From Pseudoips prasinana (taxonomy: Eukaryota > Arthropoda > Insecta > Lepidoptera > Nolidae), in the NCBI GenBank assembly GCA_951640165.1, contig OX621255.1, forward strand, positions 26,138,001-26,202,000: a stretch of DNA of 64,000 nt. Direction: 5' to 3'. The number at the start of each line of letters is the position of its first letter. Positions within the stretch are counted from its first letter, which is position 1. Positions 1 through 11,650 of this stretch are shown in pieces. The position numbers and the translations under genes were made by a program. Below the pieces are notes generated by a model that saw only the letters and a list, made by a program, of their open reading frames with translations, ran no database searches and was not told the DNA's origin.

Positions 1-1
1 T

Positions 2-3000
2 TATACGTTGAATCTTACGAATTGACGAATATCTAGATAGCAAATAATCAATTGGATGTACAGGAATATCACCTTCCAGTAAAACCTGTACTTTCTCTTC
101 AACACGAAGTTCATCCTCAGAAGGATTTGAAATTGAACAAGGCCAAGATGATACATCTTTCGAGAGCCAGCTAGGCCCCGCCCACCATAACGAATTATTT
201 ACAAGTTCCGCTGGAGTCTGTCCTCGAGACGCGATATCTGCAGAATTGTCGGCTGATTTCACATGACGCCAATGTGCGCCTGGAACTGTATCCTGAATAT
301 GGCTGACACGGTTGGCTACGAATGTCTTCCAACGTGACGATGACGATCGGATCCACGAAAGCGCGACTGTCGAATCTGACCACGCGTACATGGCCGAAAT
401 GGGCAGACGAGATTGATAAACCTCACTAACGAATTGGAGCAAATCTACGAGCAACGCGCAACTACAAAGTTCAAGCCTAGGCAATGAAACGACTTTGATG
501 GGCGCTAACCTTGCTTTTGATAACACAAAAGAAACCTTAATGTTACCATGGACGTCGATTACTCGAAGGTACACCACACCTGCATAACCACGTTGAGAAC
601 TGTCCGCGAAACCATGTATTTCGCACGATTTGATGTCTAATACTGAAAATTGTCGCTGAATTTTTATATTCTTAATTAGACTTAATTCATTAGTATAACG
701 AATCCATTGTTGTTTGATATCCTCGGGAGGATCTTCGTCCCAAGAAACGCCTATGACCCATAACTTCTGCACCAAGTATTTGGCAAAAAATGTTAAGGGT
801 GACAGAAAACCACAAGGATCGTAGACTCTTGCAAGTTCGCTAAGAATTGTGCGTTTGCTACATATGCGATTTTGAGGCTTAACCTCGAATGTGAAATGGT
901 CAGAACCGGGCTCCCATCCTAAACCTAGTATTTTAAGAGTGTGAGACGGTTCAATGTCCATAGATACGTAATCTGTACGACAGTTCTCTGGAGGGATACC
1001 ATCTAGCAACTTCGGATTATTGCTGGCCCATTTGCGAAGCTCCATATGACCTCGTTTAAAAAGCGCTATTACTTCAAACTTGGTTTGAATAGCCTGATTT
1101 AGATCTGAACAACTACTGACGATGTCATCTATATATAGATCAGTCCTTAAAACGGTTTGACCTAGAGGAAAGTCACTACCTTCGTCATCGGCGAGTTGTT
1201 TCACCGTGCGACAAGCCTGAAAAGGAGACGAGGAAACGCCATACGTGACGGTGTTCAATCTATACTCTGAAATTGGATCAGATGGATGGAATCTCCAGAA
1301 GATTCTTTGAAAATCACGATGATCTTCATGCACTAGAATTTGACGGTACATTTTGCACACGTCCGCTGAAAATACAACAGAATGAATACGAAACCTGAGA
1401 AGAATTTCCAAAATATTAGCTTGTAATTTTGGACCGATTAATAAGGTTTCATTCAACGATTTTCCTGTAATGGCATCACGATTTGACGCATCAAAGACAA
1501 CACGTAGCTTTGTACTGCTACTCTCAGGACGTAGTACACAAAAGTGTGGGATGTAATATTTTCCTTTTCGTAAGTCTTTTGTGGGCACAAGTGTCATATG
1601 ACCACATTGTAGATATTCAGCCATAAAACTTGAATATTGTTCCTTAAGAACAGGATCAGAGGAAAGTTTACGTTCTAACGAATAAAAACGCCTGAGAGCT
1701 GACTCACGTGAACCTGGAAATGACGGTTCCTTGTCGTCTTTGAAAGGCAAGGCGACGCTATAACGCCCGGTAGCATCACGATACGTCGTGTCATGGTAAA
1801 TTTGTTCGCAACGTGTATCTGCCGCGCTTAAATTAGTGACGCTCGGAAGGTTGTCTAATTCCCAGAACTTCTTGACTTCCTGAAACAGCTCGTCGTCTGT
1901 AACGAAGAAGGAGTTAATTTTGTGTTTGACGTGAGTATCAGCAGCACTTCCTATAAGAAGCCAGCCAAAGACAGAATTCAACGCTGATGGTTGGTTTCGT
2001 TCTCCACTTACACTTCCAGGTAGAAGAAGAGAAGGGAAAATCTGCGCACCTAGAAGAAGGTCGATTGGACCCGGTTTGTCACAGTCCGGATCAGCAAGGT
2101 TCAAACCACGAATATGTAGCCAAGACGATTTGTCGAGGTTAACGCTAGGCATATTTCCGCATATGTTTGGTATAGTCAGGGCGTCCACGTTGAAAGCCAC
2201 TTGACCGTTAATGCCTATCTGAAGATGAACAGCTCCAGAAACAGGAGCTGACGATTGACCTACACCACGAACTTGGCGCGAAGTCACCCGTTTGTCAAGT
2301 CCAAGTCGGTCTACTGCACGTTCCGAAATGAAATGAGCCTGACTACCAGTGTCGATTACACAGCGAAATGGCTGGTAGCTGCCCGACGAATCACGAATAT
2401 GTATAACTGCAGTAGATAGAAGAACAACCGAATTCTCACCCACGCTCGCCAAAGCACGAGCGGGTTCACTGGATGTGGGTTCATGATCAGAAGAAATCGC
2501 ATCAATATCCAGATGGAGAAGAGTATGATGCCTTTGGCGGCATTTCTGACAGGAAAAAACTGATTTACAATCGCGAACAACGTGTGAAGCCTTCAAACAG
2601 TTGAAACACCATCGATTCTCTTTAGCAAAATCACGTCTTTCCTGAATTGATTTTGCTAAAAACGATTTACAATGCGAAATCGCATGAAGTTCTGAACACA
2701 CAGGGCACTTGGCTACCCCGGGTACGATTTTAGAAGGCCCAGAAGGTTTGCCACTTTCTGGCCGGTTTGCCGTTTTCTCTGAATTGGATAGCAACGAAGA
2801 AGTAGTTTTCTTGTTGTTGAAACTTGACTTGACATGATTCTTGGTACTACTACTAGTAGAAGCTTGAATATCACGGTTGGTTGAAAAATGTGTGTCACGA
2901 ACGAGTGCATCACATTGTTTTTCAAGGAATTCTTTAAGGTTAGTATAGCTTGGTAATTCCGGTGTGGAGTGCTCTTTTTCAAAGGCACATCGCGTTTTAG

Positions 3001-3820
3001 AATCTAATTTCGATAACAAATGATAGCATAGGACAAAGTCCCAATGTTCCGTAGGTAACTTAAGACCTTTCAAAATTATTAAATTTTCATTAAAAAGGTC
3101 CAACACGCGTCTAAATTCAGTTGGTGAGTTCACCTTAAAGTTAATATTTAGCATTTCTCGCCAACACGTGAACGCAAGTTCACGTTTGTCTCGATAGCGA
3201 GCTACTAGGGTATTATACGCTTCCCGATAGTATTCACCTTGACTAGGAAAGGTTCGAATAAGTCCCAATGCGTCCCCGAATAAACTCGCTCGAAGGTATT
3301 GCATCCGGTCCGAGTCTGACAAAGATTCATTGAGATGAATGAGTGAATTGAACGCATCATAGAACATATTAAAATCCTTTATACATCCTGAAAAACGCGG
3401 TAGGTCAACTTTTGGAAGTCTCATTGCCGATGCAGGTGGTGCAGTGGGCACAGTACGAACGATTTCAGAAGGAGTAAGCTTACGATGAATAGCCAGTACT
3501 TGAAAATGAATTTCATCAAAATTGGAACGAATTTCATCTTCTGCCTCAAGGTGCGAATCTTCAACGATGCTTAGAATGTCTAAATGTGCTTCTTCAAAAT
3601 TTGTGATATGCTTATGAACCGCAGAATAATGTACGAGAAATTCGTCCAAACGGGAAATATCCGTAGTCACCAACTTAGCAACTTCCAAAGTTTTCCGCAA
3701 TCGATTATATGCCAACGTCCGTTTCCGACGTAAAACGGGCAAGTCCGCGTGCGTAAGACCAACGAGTTCAATTGATTTAGATTTACTCATTCTTTTAGTG
3801 CGTTTAGTATTATAAGCCAT
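2..3820 (-). CDS. BEL/Pao LTR retrotransposon Gag-Pol polyprotein, 3' part outside window
   Basis: Reading the minus strand from the ATG at 3818-3820, the frame stays open for about 1273 codons and leaves the window with no stop seen. In order it shows: a Gag-like DUF1759 region (about residues 130-290, with FSGCIKDFNMFYDAFNSL); cysteine/histidine knuckles CPVCSELHAISHC (about 371) and CFNCLKASHVVRDC (about 405); an aspartic protease of the Pao DUF1758 type with DTGS (about 490); reverse transcriptase with SADVCKMYRQI (about 818) and the catalytic box YIDDIV (about 896); and an RNase H-like segment (GFADSSQRGYAG, about 1070; SDSTVALSWI, about 1145). A single fused frame with this order is typical of BEL/Pao. 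The integrase and the 3' LTR must lie left of position 1. The frame looks recent because it is undamaged. The family call is firm; activity is unknown. Confidence 0.9.
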   Translation of the reverse strand, partial: MAYNTKRTKRMSKSKSIELVGLTHADLPVLRRKRTLAYNRLRKTLEVAKLVTTDISRLDEFLVHYSAVHKHITNFEEAHLDILSIVEDSHLEAEDEIRSNFDEIHFQVLAIHRKLTPSEIVRTVPTAPPASAMRLPKVDLPRFSGCIKDFNMFYDAFNSLIHLNESLSDSDRMQYLRASLFGDALGLIRTFPSQGEYYREAYNTLVARYRDKRELAFTCWREMLNINFKVNSPTEFRRVLDLFNENLIILKGLKLPTEHWDFVLCYHLLSKLDSKTRCAFEKEHSTPELPSYTNLKEFLEKQCDALVRDTHFSTNRDIQASTSSSTKNHVKSSFNNKKTTSSLLSNSEKTANRPESGKPSGPSKIVPGVAKCPVCSELHAISHCKSFLAKSIQERRDFAKENRWCFNCLKASHVVRDCKSVFSCQKCRQRHHTLLHLDIDAISSDHEPTSSEPARALASVGENSVVLLSTAVIHIRDSSGSYQPFRCVIDTGSQAHFISERAVDRLGLDKRVTSRQVRGVGQSSAPVSGAVHLQIGINGQVAFNVDALTIPNICGNMPSVNLDKSSWLHIRGLNLADPDCDKPGPIDLLLGAQIFPSLLLPGSVSGERNQPSALNSVFGWLLIGSAADTHVKHKINSFFVTDDELFQEVKKFWELDNLPSVTNLSAADTRCEQIYHDTTYRDATGRYSVALPFKDDKEPSFPGSRESALRRFYSLERKLSSDPVLKEQYSSFMAEYLQCGHMTLVPTKDLRKGKYYIPHFCVLRPESSSTKLRVVFDASNRDAITGKSLNETLLIGPKLQANILEILLRFRIHSVVFSADVCKMYRQILVHEDHRDFQRIFWRFHPSDPISEYRLNTVTYGVSSSPFQACRTVKQLADDEGSDFPLGQTVLRTDLYIDDIVSSCSDLNQAIQTKFEVIALFKRGHMELRKWASNNPKLLDGIPPENCRTDYVSMDIEPSHTLKILGLGWEPGSDHFTFEVKPQNRICSKRTILSELARVYDPCGFLSPLTFFAKYLVQKLWVIGVSWDEDPPEDIKQQWIRYTNELSLIKNIKIQRQFSVLDIKSCEIHGFADSSQRGYAGVVYLRVIDVHGNIKVSFVLSKARLAPIKVVSLPRLELCSCALLVDLLQFVSEVYQSRLPISAMYAWSDSTVALSWIRSSSSRWKTFVANRVSHIQDTVPGAHWRHVKSADNSADIASRGQTPAELVNNSLWWAGPSWLSKDVSSWPCSISNPSEDELRVEEKVQVLLEGDIPVHPIDYLLSRYSSIRKIQRI

Positions 3821-5600
3821 GTCTAAATCGATAAACGAAACAAAAAGACTAAATAAATAATCGATGCAAAATAAAATATCCGAAATTATCGATATCGATA
3901 GTTTAAATGTTAGGTGACAACACTATCTCGACGCTAAGGCAACTTCAGGGTGCATGTCGTACCAACCGAACGGAACCAACTTTATTATTTTTATACCCTC
4001 AATACTATTGATAAAATGTATAACTAAATGACAGAAATGTATTAAACCAAACTAAGTTTAGAAGTCGAAGTATACTTATTAATGATAATTAAGTATACGA
4101 ATACGATTACGATTGCGGATTCATACGAATACGATTACGATTACGGCTTCGTACGAAAACGATTACGATTACGGATGGAATGGATTTGTATTAACGAATA
4201 CGAATGGTCTATAAGTAATAAATTATTCACTAGAATAACTCACAATTTATTTAATAAACCTTAATTGTTGTGGCGATTGAATGTACGTGATAATACATGT
4301 ACTGAACAAAACGATTAATTTACATGTACTTACATCATACGAAACAACAATTCTGAACAGAATTTATACAAATCACAGATTAGGTATGTCGTGGAACTAT
4401 GTGTATCTGAATGGGCGAGGAGAAACAATAAGCAAACAACGAATTTAATAGTACGAGAAAATACCGAGCGGCCCAAAATGGCCGATAGGTAGATAACCTC
4501 ACGGATTAGAAAAATGTTAAAATGTTTTTATTTCGTTCTGCATACGATTCCGAATAAACATAAATACACAATATTAAGCAGAATAATGTTTTATATCGTG
4601 TTGTTCTTATATTTTGGAGAAATGTACAATAACGAACGAGATGTTTAACGATTAATATGAGTAACAATATGGTTGGTTGAACAAAGAATGAAAGTTCGTC
4701 TCGCGTTATAATTAGGATTATTCCCGGGTTTCGGCACCAAAACAATGTGGCAAGATCGGCTGTATCCCACCGCATTAGGGGTTGAAAATCACACTGATTC
4801 CCAAAACGTATTTGGAAGGCAATTAAACTTAGAATAAAATAAGGACAATAGTAGCCGCCTTACCTTTTCCCTCCAATGACAGTCCACCGGTTCTGCAGCG
4901 ATGAAGGCACTAGATTTACACACGTTACACTTTACAGGGATCGTTTTCAGAACGTTTTCACACCACATTCAAATAAAATAATTATATAGTTCCCAAGACA
5001 CGTATAGCTCCCGTCACTGATCCACGGAAGCGACGAATGCACACTGACTAGAGATGTGCAAGTGCATACGCATTTAGTCGGTATCGATTCCCTATCTGAC
5101 CCACCCCAGGTAGGCGACTTGCATGTTTGTATTAATGCTTGTCGGTTATCTTATCCTACGAATAAGTGCCAACTTGGTACGCTTGGGAATGCAGATCACG
5201 GGAAACATTCGGTGCAAATTAATTAAGTGATGCGATTACGATACAATAAGCTTTGCTAGAGCTAGTCTCATAAATTACTTTTGTAACAGTTGAGTTAAGC
5301 TTAATAACTATAATGAGTGGCAACTTATCCTCACAGTTAATACGTCCCTTGTTACATAATCAAGATTTACGGATAGTTTGAGCTTTGCTACAGCAAGTCT
5401 ACTGAGTCTTATAAAGTAGTGGCTTTTGTAAATTCAATATTAACATGTAGAAGGAATATTTAACTCCTAGGCAAAAACGTATGCTGTACAAAGTAAGTAC
5501 GGCATCATATAACGGACCTTTGTCACCTTAGGATGGAAGGAGTAATTACCATCTTAGCTCTCTTTATTCAGTCCAAATATATGGAAACACAACAATAAAA
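3821..5600 (-). other. BEL/Pao leader and probable 5' LTR region, boundaries unresolved
   Basis: This non-coding stretch lies upstream of the Gag-Pol start. A TATAAAAA-like string occurs on the minus strand near 3988-3996, about 170 bases before the ATG, and could be an LTR promoter. Because the 3' LTR is outside the window, no LTR end, primer-binding site or target duplication can be fixed. The part beyond about 5000 may already be host DNA. I recognise no host gene here. Confidence 0.35.
4094..4175 (+). repeat. Short imperfect tandem repeat, GATTAC-type
   Basis: Four to five degenerate runs of ACGATTACGATTACG separated by TTCGTACGAA-like spacers. The short open frame over it (4082-4264) has the biased composition of the repeat and is not taken as a gene. 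Confidence 0.75.
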
Positions 5601-6148
5601 AAACCGACCAAGTGCGAGTCGGAAGTGGAAGTCGCCCATGAAGGGTTCCGTAGCAGCAAGTATTTCAGTTGATTAAATAAAAGGTAAATTGCGGTTTACG
5701 ATATATGACGTATTAAAAGGAAACTACTTACTAGATCTCGTTCACCAATTTTCTTTGTTAGTTTGCATGGTCATGTACATGATGTATTTTTTTTAGATTT
5801 ATCATTCTCTTATTTTAGAAGTTACACAAAAAAATTATATTAGGAACCTCAATCGAACAACAAATCATTTTTCAAGACCTATCCATAGATACCCCACATG
5901 TATGGTTACGATGAAAAAAAAATATTCGAGTTTCAGTTCTATGTATGGGGAACCCCCAAAATTATTGTTATTTTTGTGTGAAAATCTCAATGCGGTTCAC
6001 AGAATAGATCTATGTACCAAGTTTCAACAGTACAGCTCTTTTAGTTCCGGAAAAAAGTGGCTGTGACATATGGACGAACAGAGAGATTTACAGACATGAT
6101 GAATCTATAAGGGTTCCGTTTTTGCCATTTGGCTACAGAACCCTAAAA
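5601..6148 (+). repeat. Interspersed repeat family R1, copy 1 (about 550 bp)
   Basis: Starts with a GACCAAGTGCGAGTCGG block followed by GAAGGGTTCCGTAGC, and ends with GGCTACAGAACCCTAAAA. The subterminal 5' GGGTTCCGTAGC and the 3' GCTACGGAACCC (one mismatch here) are inverted copies of each other. Three other copies lie at 13351, 19047 and 37969. No coding capacity is seen. This is a non-autonomous element of unknown class. Confidence 0.75.
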
Positions 6149-6235
6149 GTTACAACTAACATATCATCCAATCCCAAATTAGGCAGATTGTCAACCAGAC
6201 AACTGATATACATATTCCATCATCATGTTTTCAGA

Positions 6236-6412
6236 AAAAATACGTCTACGGCTGGATAAGGGCATCCCTTAAAGATCTTCTCTCTCAATTGCTATTCTAG
6301 AGCTACCTGCATGCAGTGGCTTTCAGCGACCTTCGTAATATCATCGGTAACATCTTGTAGGGGCTTGCTTGCGCTGCGTCTTCCGGTTCGTGCTCACCCC
6401 TCGCAGCTATTG
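6236..6412 (-). repeat. RTE LINE 3' fragment, antisense
   Basis: Diverged match to the antisense RTE C-terminal coding region best preserved at 55369-56292. CTTGTAGGGGCTTGCTTGCG and CTGCGTCTTCCGGTTCGTG are shared with the copies at 10266 and 55500. Confidence 0.6.
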
Positions 6413-7147
6413 CGTCTACGACCGAATAAATTAATAATCATGCTCGTCATATAAATATTTGTCCTGGGAGGGGATGGAATGCACGACCTCTGGCTTAGGA
6501 TTCAAGGTCACTATCCACGATGCCAACAGGCCCGTCCAAAGACGAGTTTTGTGTGTTGCAGAGTTATTTGACTTAAAAAAAGAAAACAATAATTTGAAGC
6601 GGCAAGCAACAACATTGTTGTTTATTTTATTAAAAGAATTTAGGTCATTAATATGAGCTACGCAGCTTGGAGCCGCTGAGAGGACATCAACGAATTATCT
6701 ACGGCCAAGGTCATAACATTTGATAATGACTAGACATGTGTGAGCGGCATGCCTCGACGTATAGTCTGGTATATAATTGTAACAAATTGGATATCATGGT
6801 CTATGGAAGATCATGTAGTTTTATCATTGCCAGTATTTGACAGCTTGCTGATGCAAAGAACATTCTGATTGCATGAGACTAACAACCTCAGTAGGGGATA
6901 GCAGACAAAATAGACACGAACATCATTTAAAATGGGCTGTTCTGAAGCTGCTCAAAAGAATTGGGTTGCTCTGTTCCTTTTTTGCAAAATTATTGTGTGG
7001 AGTTTTATGGCTCCCCTACAAATGACGTCATATGTTAGTATAGCATGTTCTTTATAATTTGACATTATTTAAATGTTTATAATTTCGTTCGATTTAAAGC
7101 TATTTAACATTTGTTTTTGACATTGGTTTTTAACTGTTAATAGACAG
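6413..7147. other. Unassigned AT-rich sequence
   Basis: No exon, repeat head or element end recognised. A 65-codon open frame at 6459-6656 has no family features. Confidence 0.5.
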
Positions 7148-7275
7148 CCTTTTCTTTTTTTATTCAACTTAGTTGGCAAACAAGCATACGGCCCACCTAG
7201 TATGGTAAGTGGTCACCGTAGGCCATGAACGCTTGCACCACCAGTGGCATCAATAGCGCGTTACCAACCCTTTAG
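7148..7275 (-). repeat. LINE 3'-end fragment, antisense
   Basis: Antisense to a common insect LINE 3' tail. The minus strand reads GATGCCACTGGTGGTGCAAG, then GGTGACCACTTACCATAC and CGTATGCTTGTTTGCC, ending in an A-rich tail that appears as the T-run near 7152-7161. A related plus-strand piece lies at 62566-62800. Confidence 0.6.
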
Positions 7276-7559
7276 AAACTTTACAATTTCCTTTTTAGCC
7301 TTAAAAGTATGAAATAAATGAAACGTTAGCACGTTCTCTTATTACAATTGTGATGTTGCACAAGAACGTAGGACGTATAGGTATATAAAAGCGAACATGC
7401 TGGCTCGCTGCTTACGGTATTGCTCACTATATGACGATTTTCAATGAGTGTCGCGAGTGAGTACTTTATACCTATCAATCTGCAAATGTGCAAATATGAA
7501 CTAATATAACCCGAACTTGCGTGCACAACTAGTATTTCTGTGAAAATATTCTGCGTTAG

Positions 7560-8640
7560 TAGGTACATTTAACCAAGGAGCTGGTCCGTTTCGGCGAAGA
7601 AGAAGCGAAGGCACCAATGCCTATGATGAAAATCCATCTCAGGCGACTGGAATCGATATCGGATATCGATTCCCTTCTTAATGAAGTGTGCTCTACTCTC
7701 TCTGACTCTGAGCAGTAGCATCATGGCTCAATTTTTTGTCGCAAAGTTACGAATGGGGTAGATCAGATGACCGTCATCTACCGATCCCTTAAACCAAGAA
7801 TGATTCAAGCGCACTTCACAATCTAACAGCAAAAAGAAACAGAGGTCGTATTCAGCTCTGGTACACAGGTAATTAAATAAGTTGTTGAAAGATACATAAA
7901 ACCAGGTGAACTGAATTCCTTTGCTGTTATGGTTAAAAAAAAGGTCACTCAATAATCCCTTCTAAAATGAGCATCATTGCATCGAATTTCAGACAAGTCC
8001 AAAAACCAAGTTCAGAAAATAACTGGAGAACTAAAACTTCACGTGCGTGGCCTATGAAAGTGAAGTGTTATTATTAGCACCGATTCGAAAGAGGATATTA
8101 ACAAACTAAGACATTCCCAGAAACTGTTCTTTGCTGGACTCACTATAGAAAAAAAAAACGTCGATCCAGGATTGTGCTTATTGGAGTTCCTTTGGCAGCA
8201 CTTAGTGACAAGGAGGTTTTGGAGAACGTTTACCAAGAAAATCTAGCTGACAGATAAAGCAGGTTAAGCAGACGTTTCTACTTATAACTAATTACTTGAA
8301 GTATCCGCCGAAGACAGTGAAACATTGACCACACAAGGACGTGTCTTTATAAATTGGACATCATGCCCAGTGAGAGATTTCACTATAGTGACTAGTGTTT
8401 TAACTACCAGCAGTTTGGACATACAGCCAAGATTTTTCAAGCAAACATCCCTACTACAGTACTGCCATCAAAACGGTGAATCTGGACGTTCTTTTAAGGA
8501 ATGCAACAAAAAAACGCTACAACACAATAGAAAATGTGCCCATCAAACGGGGAGTGTAGAGTGTCCAGCATGAAAATACTCCGAGGAAAATCAATTTAGA
8601 CTATGTGTGGCTAATTACTTTGACTAAATAGCACTTTCTC
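7560..8640 (+). pseudogene. Decayed LINE ORF1 (Gag-like, zinc-knuckle end)
   Basis: Stop-broken frames read like a Jockey-type ORF1. One segment gives VLIGVPLAALSDKEVLENVY (near 8155-8230), similar to the KxVP...EV..NIY region of such proteins. About 250 bases later come remnants of CCHC knuckles (CHQNGESGRSFKEC, near 8460) ending in TGSVECPA. Many stops and frameshifts are present, so no protein is made. Together with 8800-9700 it may be one old, internally deleted element. The call rests on motif resemblance only. Confidence 0.5.
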
Positions 8641-8799
8641 TCTTAGCTTTTTTATATTATTTCCCTAGTTCTTTAAATATGTATGACTAATCAAGTAGTT
8701 GTTTGTATCATAATGATATATAAACATTTTCTGTGTCTGATACTTAAATCTGTGATGTAGAAAGGCGTAAAAAATATTTATCTAGTAATGAAATGTCAC

Positions 8800-9700
8800 T
8801 ATGCTCACACAAAATATTCGCATTATTAACAAACCCTTACTTTGATCACAAACTCATCTAAACCATAAGCGATATAACTAATAATGCTGTTATCGATTAC
8901 TAAAAGTCAATGTATGCAGAAGTATTCATAGATCGTTATGCAACCTTGGATATGACAAACGCAGCATTAAATTTGACCCAGATTTGTCCGATAGTGATGT
9001 AAACTTTGCTTTAAATTACTTTATTGATTCATTGCAAAAGAGTAATTTGTAAAAATACCAATACTACTAATAAGCGCATGAAGTATTAATGCAAGTATAC
9101 TGACCTTGATTAAGTTTTAATAATAAGAACAGAATAAAAATATGTACTCTATACACTCCATTGGGATATTTCTATATCTTGCCAAAGCATTCGAAACTAT
9201 TTCCGGTTCCATATTATAGCAAAAACTTGAATCAATGAACTGAGCCTAGCCTTAACAGACGATATTAAATATTTAGGTATTATAATTTCCGTAAAAATAT
9301 CGCAACATTATGCAACAGTGTGCATATATTAATGTATATTTTTAGAAGTTTACGTAACATAGCTGGTTTTAAATTAATGAAACAAGTTTATTTTGCTCTC
9401 TGTCAATCCATTATCATATATAGCATTATTATATTTTTTATTTATTATAGCATTTATTATAGCATTATTATAGCAGCTAAAATTATCATATTACCGCTGG
9501 AACAAACTCACAGAGCAATTCTAAAATTCTAAAAGTGGCTAGGTTTCGCCATTTAATTTTTCCCAAGCATCTGCTTTATGTATAATCTAAGATACTAGCA
9601 GTTCGTTAATTATTTATAGTAAACATATTACAGAAACTCACCAAACTTCAATTTGAGATGAGAGAAGAACAAATTTGTTTTGTTTAAAGTGCAGCGCTAA
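8800..9700 (+). pseudogene. Decayed LINE ORF2, reverse-transcriptase C-terminal region
   Basis: Three frames together resemble the thumb/C-terminus of Jockey/CR1-group reverse transcriptases: DDIKYLGIIIS near 9260, a LRNIAGFKLMKQVYFALCQS stretch near 9350-9410, and KIIILPLEQTHRAILK near 9480-9530. Stops, a short AT-rich expansion (9420-9475) and indels break the frame. The polymerase motifs upstream are not recognisable. Confidence 0.55.
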
Positions 9701-10261
9701 TCAAACGCATGATTTAAATTGAACACTTTAAACTGAACAAGTCTAAGCTTACCGTTTATACATAATTTTGAACCTTTTTTGTATAACAAAGTCAAAATAA
9801 TATACTACACATTGTCCAATAACGGACTTTCTAGACACACTCAATTACGCTGACACGGAAAATTTGCTCCAAATTTTGAAAAGATCTAATGATGGCACTA
9901 TTTTATCACTAGAATAATAATTTACTAAAATTTACGTTTAATTTACTTCTATGTTAGTATATCGACATAATATTCTATATCTTTATATATTCTATTCTGT
10001 AACAAATAATGTTAATTAAATATCCATATTTTGACTTACAATTTTTTAAATTAATTGTTATTTTAAAGAAGCGATTGTCTGAAGCATACGTCTGACCTAG
10101 TTCGGACTCACTTTAAGTTACACCAAAAATGCAACTTTTTTCATATATTTAAGTATTTTTCTAGTTTATCTCGAGGCACTTTTTGTTATCCTTAAGTCGT
10201 ATTTTTTTACACTATTGAGTACCTAAAACTAATAATTATTGTACGATACCAATGTAAATTT
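9701..10261. other. Unassigned AT-rich sequence
   Basis: No feature recognised; very AT-rich with no long open frame. Confidence 0.5.
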
Positions 10262-10265
10262 TTGA

Positions 10266-10600
10266 TCATCATCATCATCATATCAGCCGAAAGACGTCCA
10301 CTGCTGGACAAAGGCCTCCCCAAAGATCTCCACAATTGCCGGTCTTGCGCTATCCGCATCCAGCGATTTCCAGCGAGCCGCACAAGATCATCTGTCCATC
10401 TTGTAGGGGGCCTGCCCACGCTGCGTCTTCCGGTTCGTGGTCGCCACTCGAGAACCTTTCTGCCCCAGCGGCTCTACGAGCTATGTGCCCTGCCCACTCC
10501 CACTTCAGCTTGGCAATTCTTACGGCTATGTCGGTTACTTTGGTTCGCTTGCGGATCTCAACATTTCTGATTCGATCTCGCAGGGAAACTCCAAGCATAG
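10266..10600 (-). pseudogene. RTE LINE 3' end, 5'-truncated and frameshifted
   Basis: The minus strand encodes LGVSLRDRIRNVEIRKRTK and LKWEWAGHIARRA in one frame, then MGRPPTRWTDDLVRLAGNRW in another, so at least one frameshift lies near 10420-10460. The element ends in an (ATG)n tail, seen as ATCATCATCATCATC at 10266-10280. Short simple-repeat tails are typical of RTE-clade LINEs. Confidence 0.85.
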
Positions 10601-11214
10601 ATTGACCAATTTTCTAGTAAATCGTTTACCATTTTTTGGCATGATTGCTATTGAAAGCCACATTATTCGTCGTAGCGAGTAGAGAGTCTTTGTAACTTAG
10701 CTGATCTTCTTAGTGCTATTCATATTCAAATTAAAATTTGTGATACATCACTGAGGGGCAATATCCTGCTTGAATAAATACTTCTTCAACCTTTTGTACT
10801 ATGTTTCATTTGATATTACTTTTCCTGTATGCGTATTATGATGTTTTTAAAAATATTAACAATAGGCTTGCGAATGCGTAACCAATTGCGAATTCTTGCT
10901 AGTGAAGTTTTAAATAGTTCAGCTGATCACACAGAGATGAGGCCGTATATTTTGCTTTGAATATTAAGTAAGCATGACCCCCCCCCCCCCCTCCCTCTAG
11001 TTTAATTGTTTTTGAATTATACTGATAAGCTACGCTTCGTCGAAATTTAACAATGACTCTTATGTTTTTGCAATAACATTATTGTATTATATTCAACATA
11101 TTAGTTTACTGTATTTTCTTTTAACCAGTCAACGGAACTCGAGAATTGTTTATCCTTCCATCTATCCATATGCCTATCAGAGAGCAATTATGTTTGAAAG
11201 AAGATTGACAAAAG
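10601..11214. other. Unassigned sequence with a C-run
   Basis: Holds a C homopolymer at about 10978-10991 followed by CTCCCTC. No gene or element boundary recognised. Confidence 0.5.
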
Positions 11215-11424
11215 AAGTATACCTAGCCTGTGTGAACCGGAAGGGGAAGACTTCGTAGAACATTCTCTGACCAAATCGAAGACGTTCCCAAAAAAGGCCA
11301 ATTCAGAAGTACCCTAAACCGGCGAGCATGTATGAAGAATATTATGACGGTAAACGAAGCAAAAGAGGTATGCAAAGATCGTGACAAATGGAAATCCGTT
11401 GTCTTTGCCTACCCCCTGGGAAAT
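11215..11424 (+). pseudogene. LINE C-terminal fragment
   Basis: A plus-strand frame encodes RGRLRRTFSDQIEDV, RSTLNRRACMKNIMTVNEA and KEVCKDRDKWKSVVFAYPLG. This matches the conserved extreme C-terminus of a widespread insect endonuclease/reverse-transcriptase family (RRACM..., KDR..W...V.AYP). The rest of the protein is absent. A shorter relative lies at 43640-43735. Confidence 0.6.
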
Positions 11425-11448
11425 ATGCATAAGTCTATATACTGTGTT

Positions 11449-11480
11449 TTTACTATGTTAACTCTAACATAGTAAAAACC
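11449..11480. repeat. Perfect short hairpin
   Basis: TTTTACTATGTTA is followed after a 4-base loop by its exact complement TAACATAGTAAAA. One of a series of such inverted duplications (see findings). Confidence 0.8.
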
Positions 11481-11650
11481 GTAACAGGTAACGTTATAAA
11501 TTTTATGCTGGACTCTACTAACAACTTCTCTCTCTCTCCAAGAGATCATTTTTAGGGCGAATGCGACCAGAGCATACTAGAGGTATAAAACTTCAGATTA
11601 ACTAAGTCAATAAACGGCTTGAGATTACCTCGCTCTAAATAAAGAAAAAA

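Noticed and set aside
4082..4264. 60-codon frame
   Set aside because: Its composition (YEYDYDYG, RKRLRLR) is produced by the GATTAC-type tandem repeat.
3821..5600. A defined 5' LTR for the BEL/Pao element
   Set aside because: Without the second LTR I could not fix ends, a primer-binding site or a target duplication; reported only as a region.
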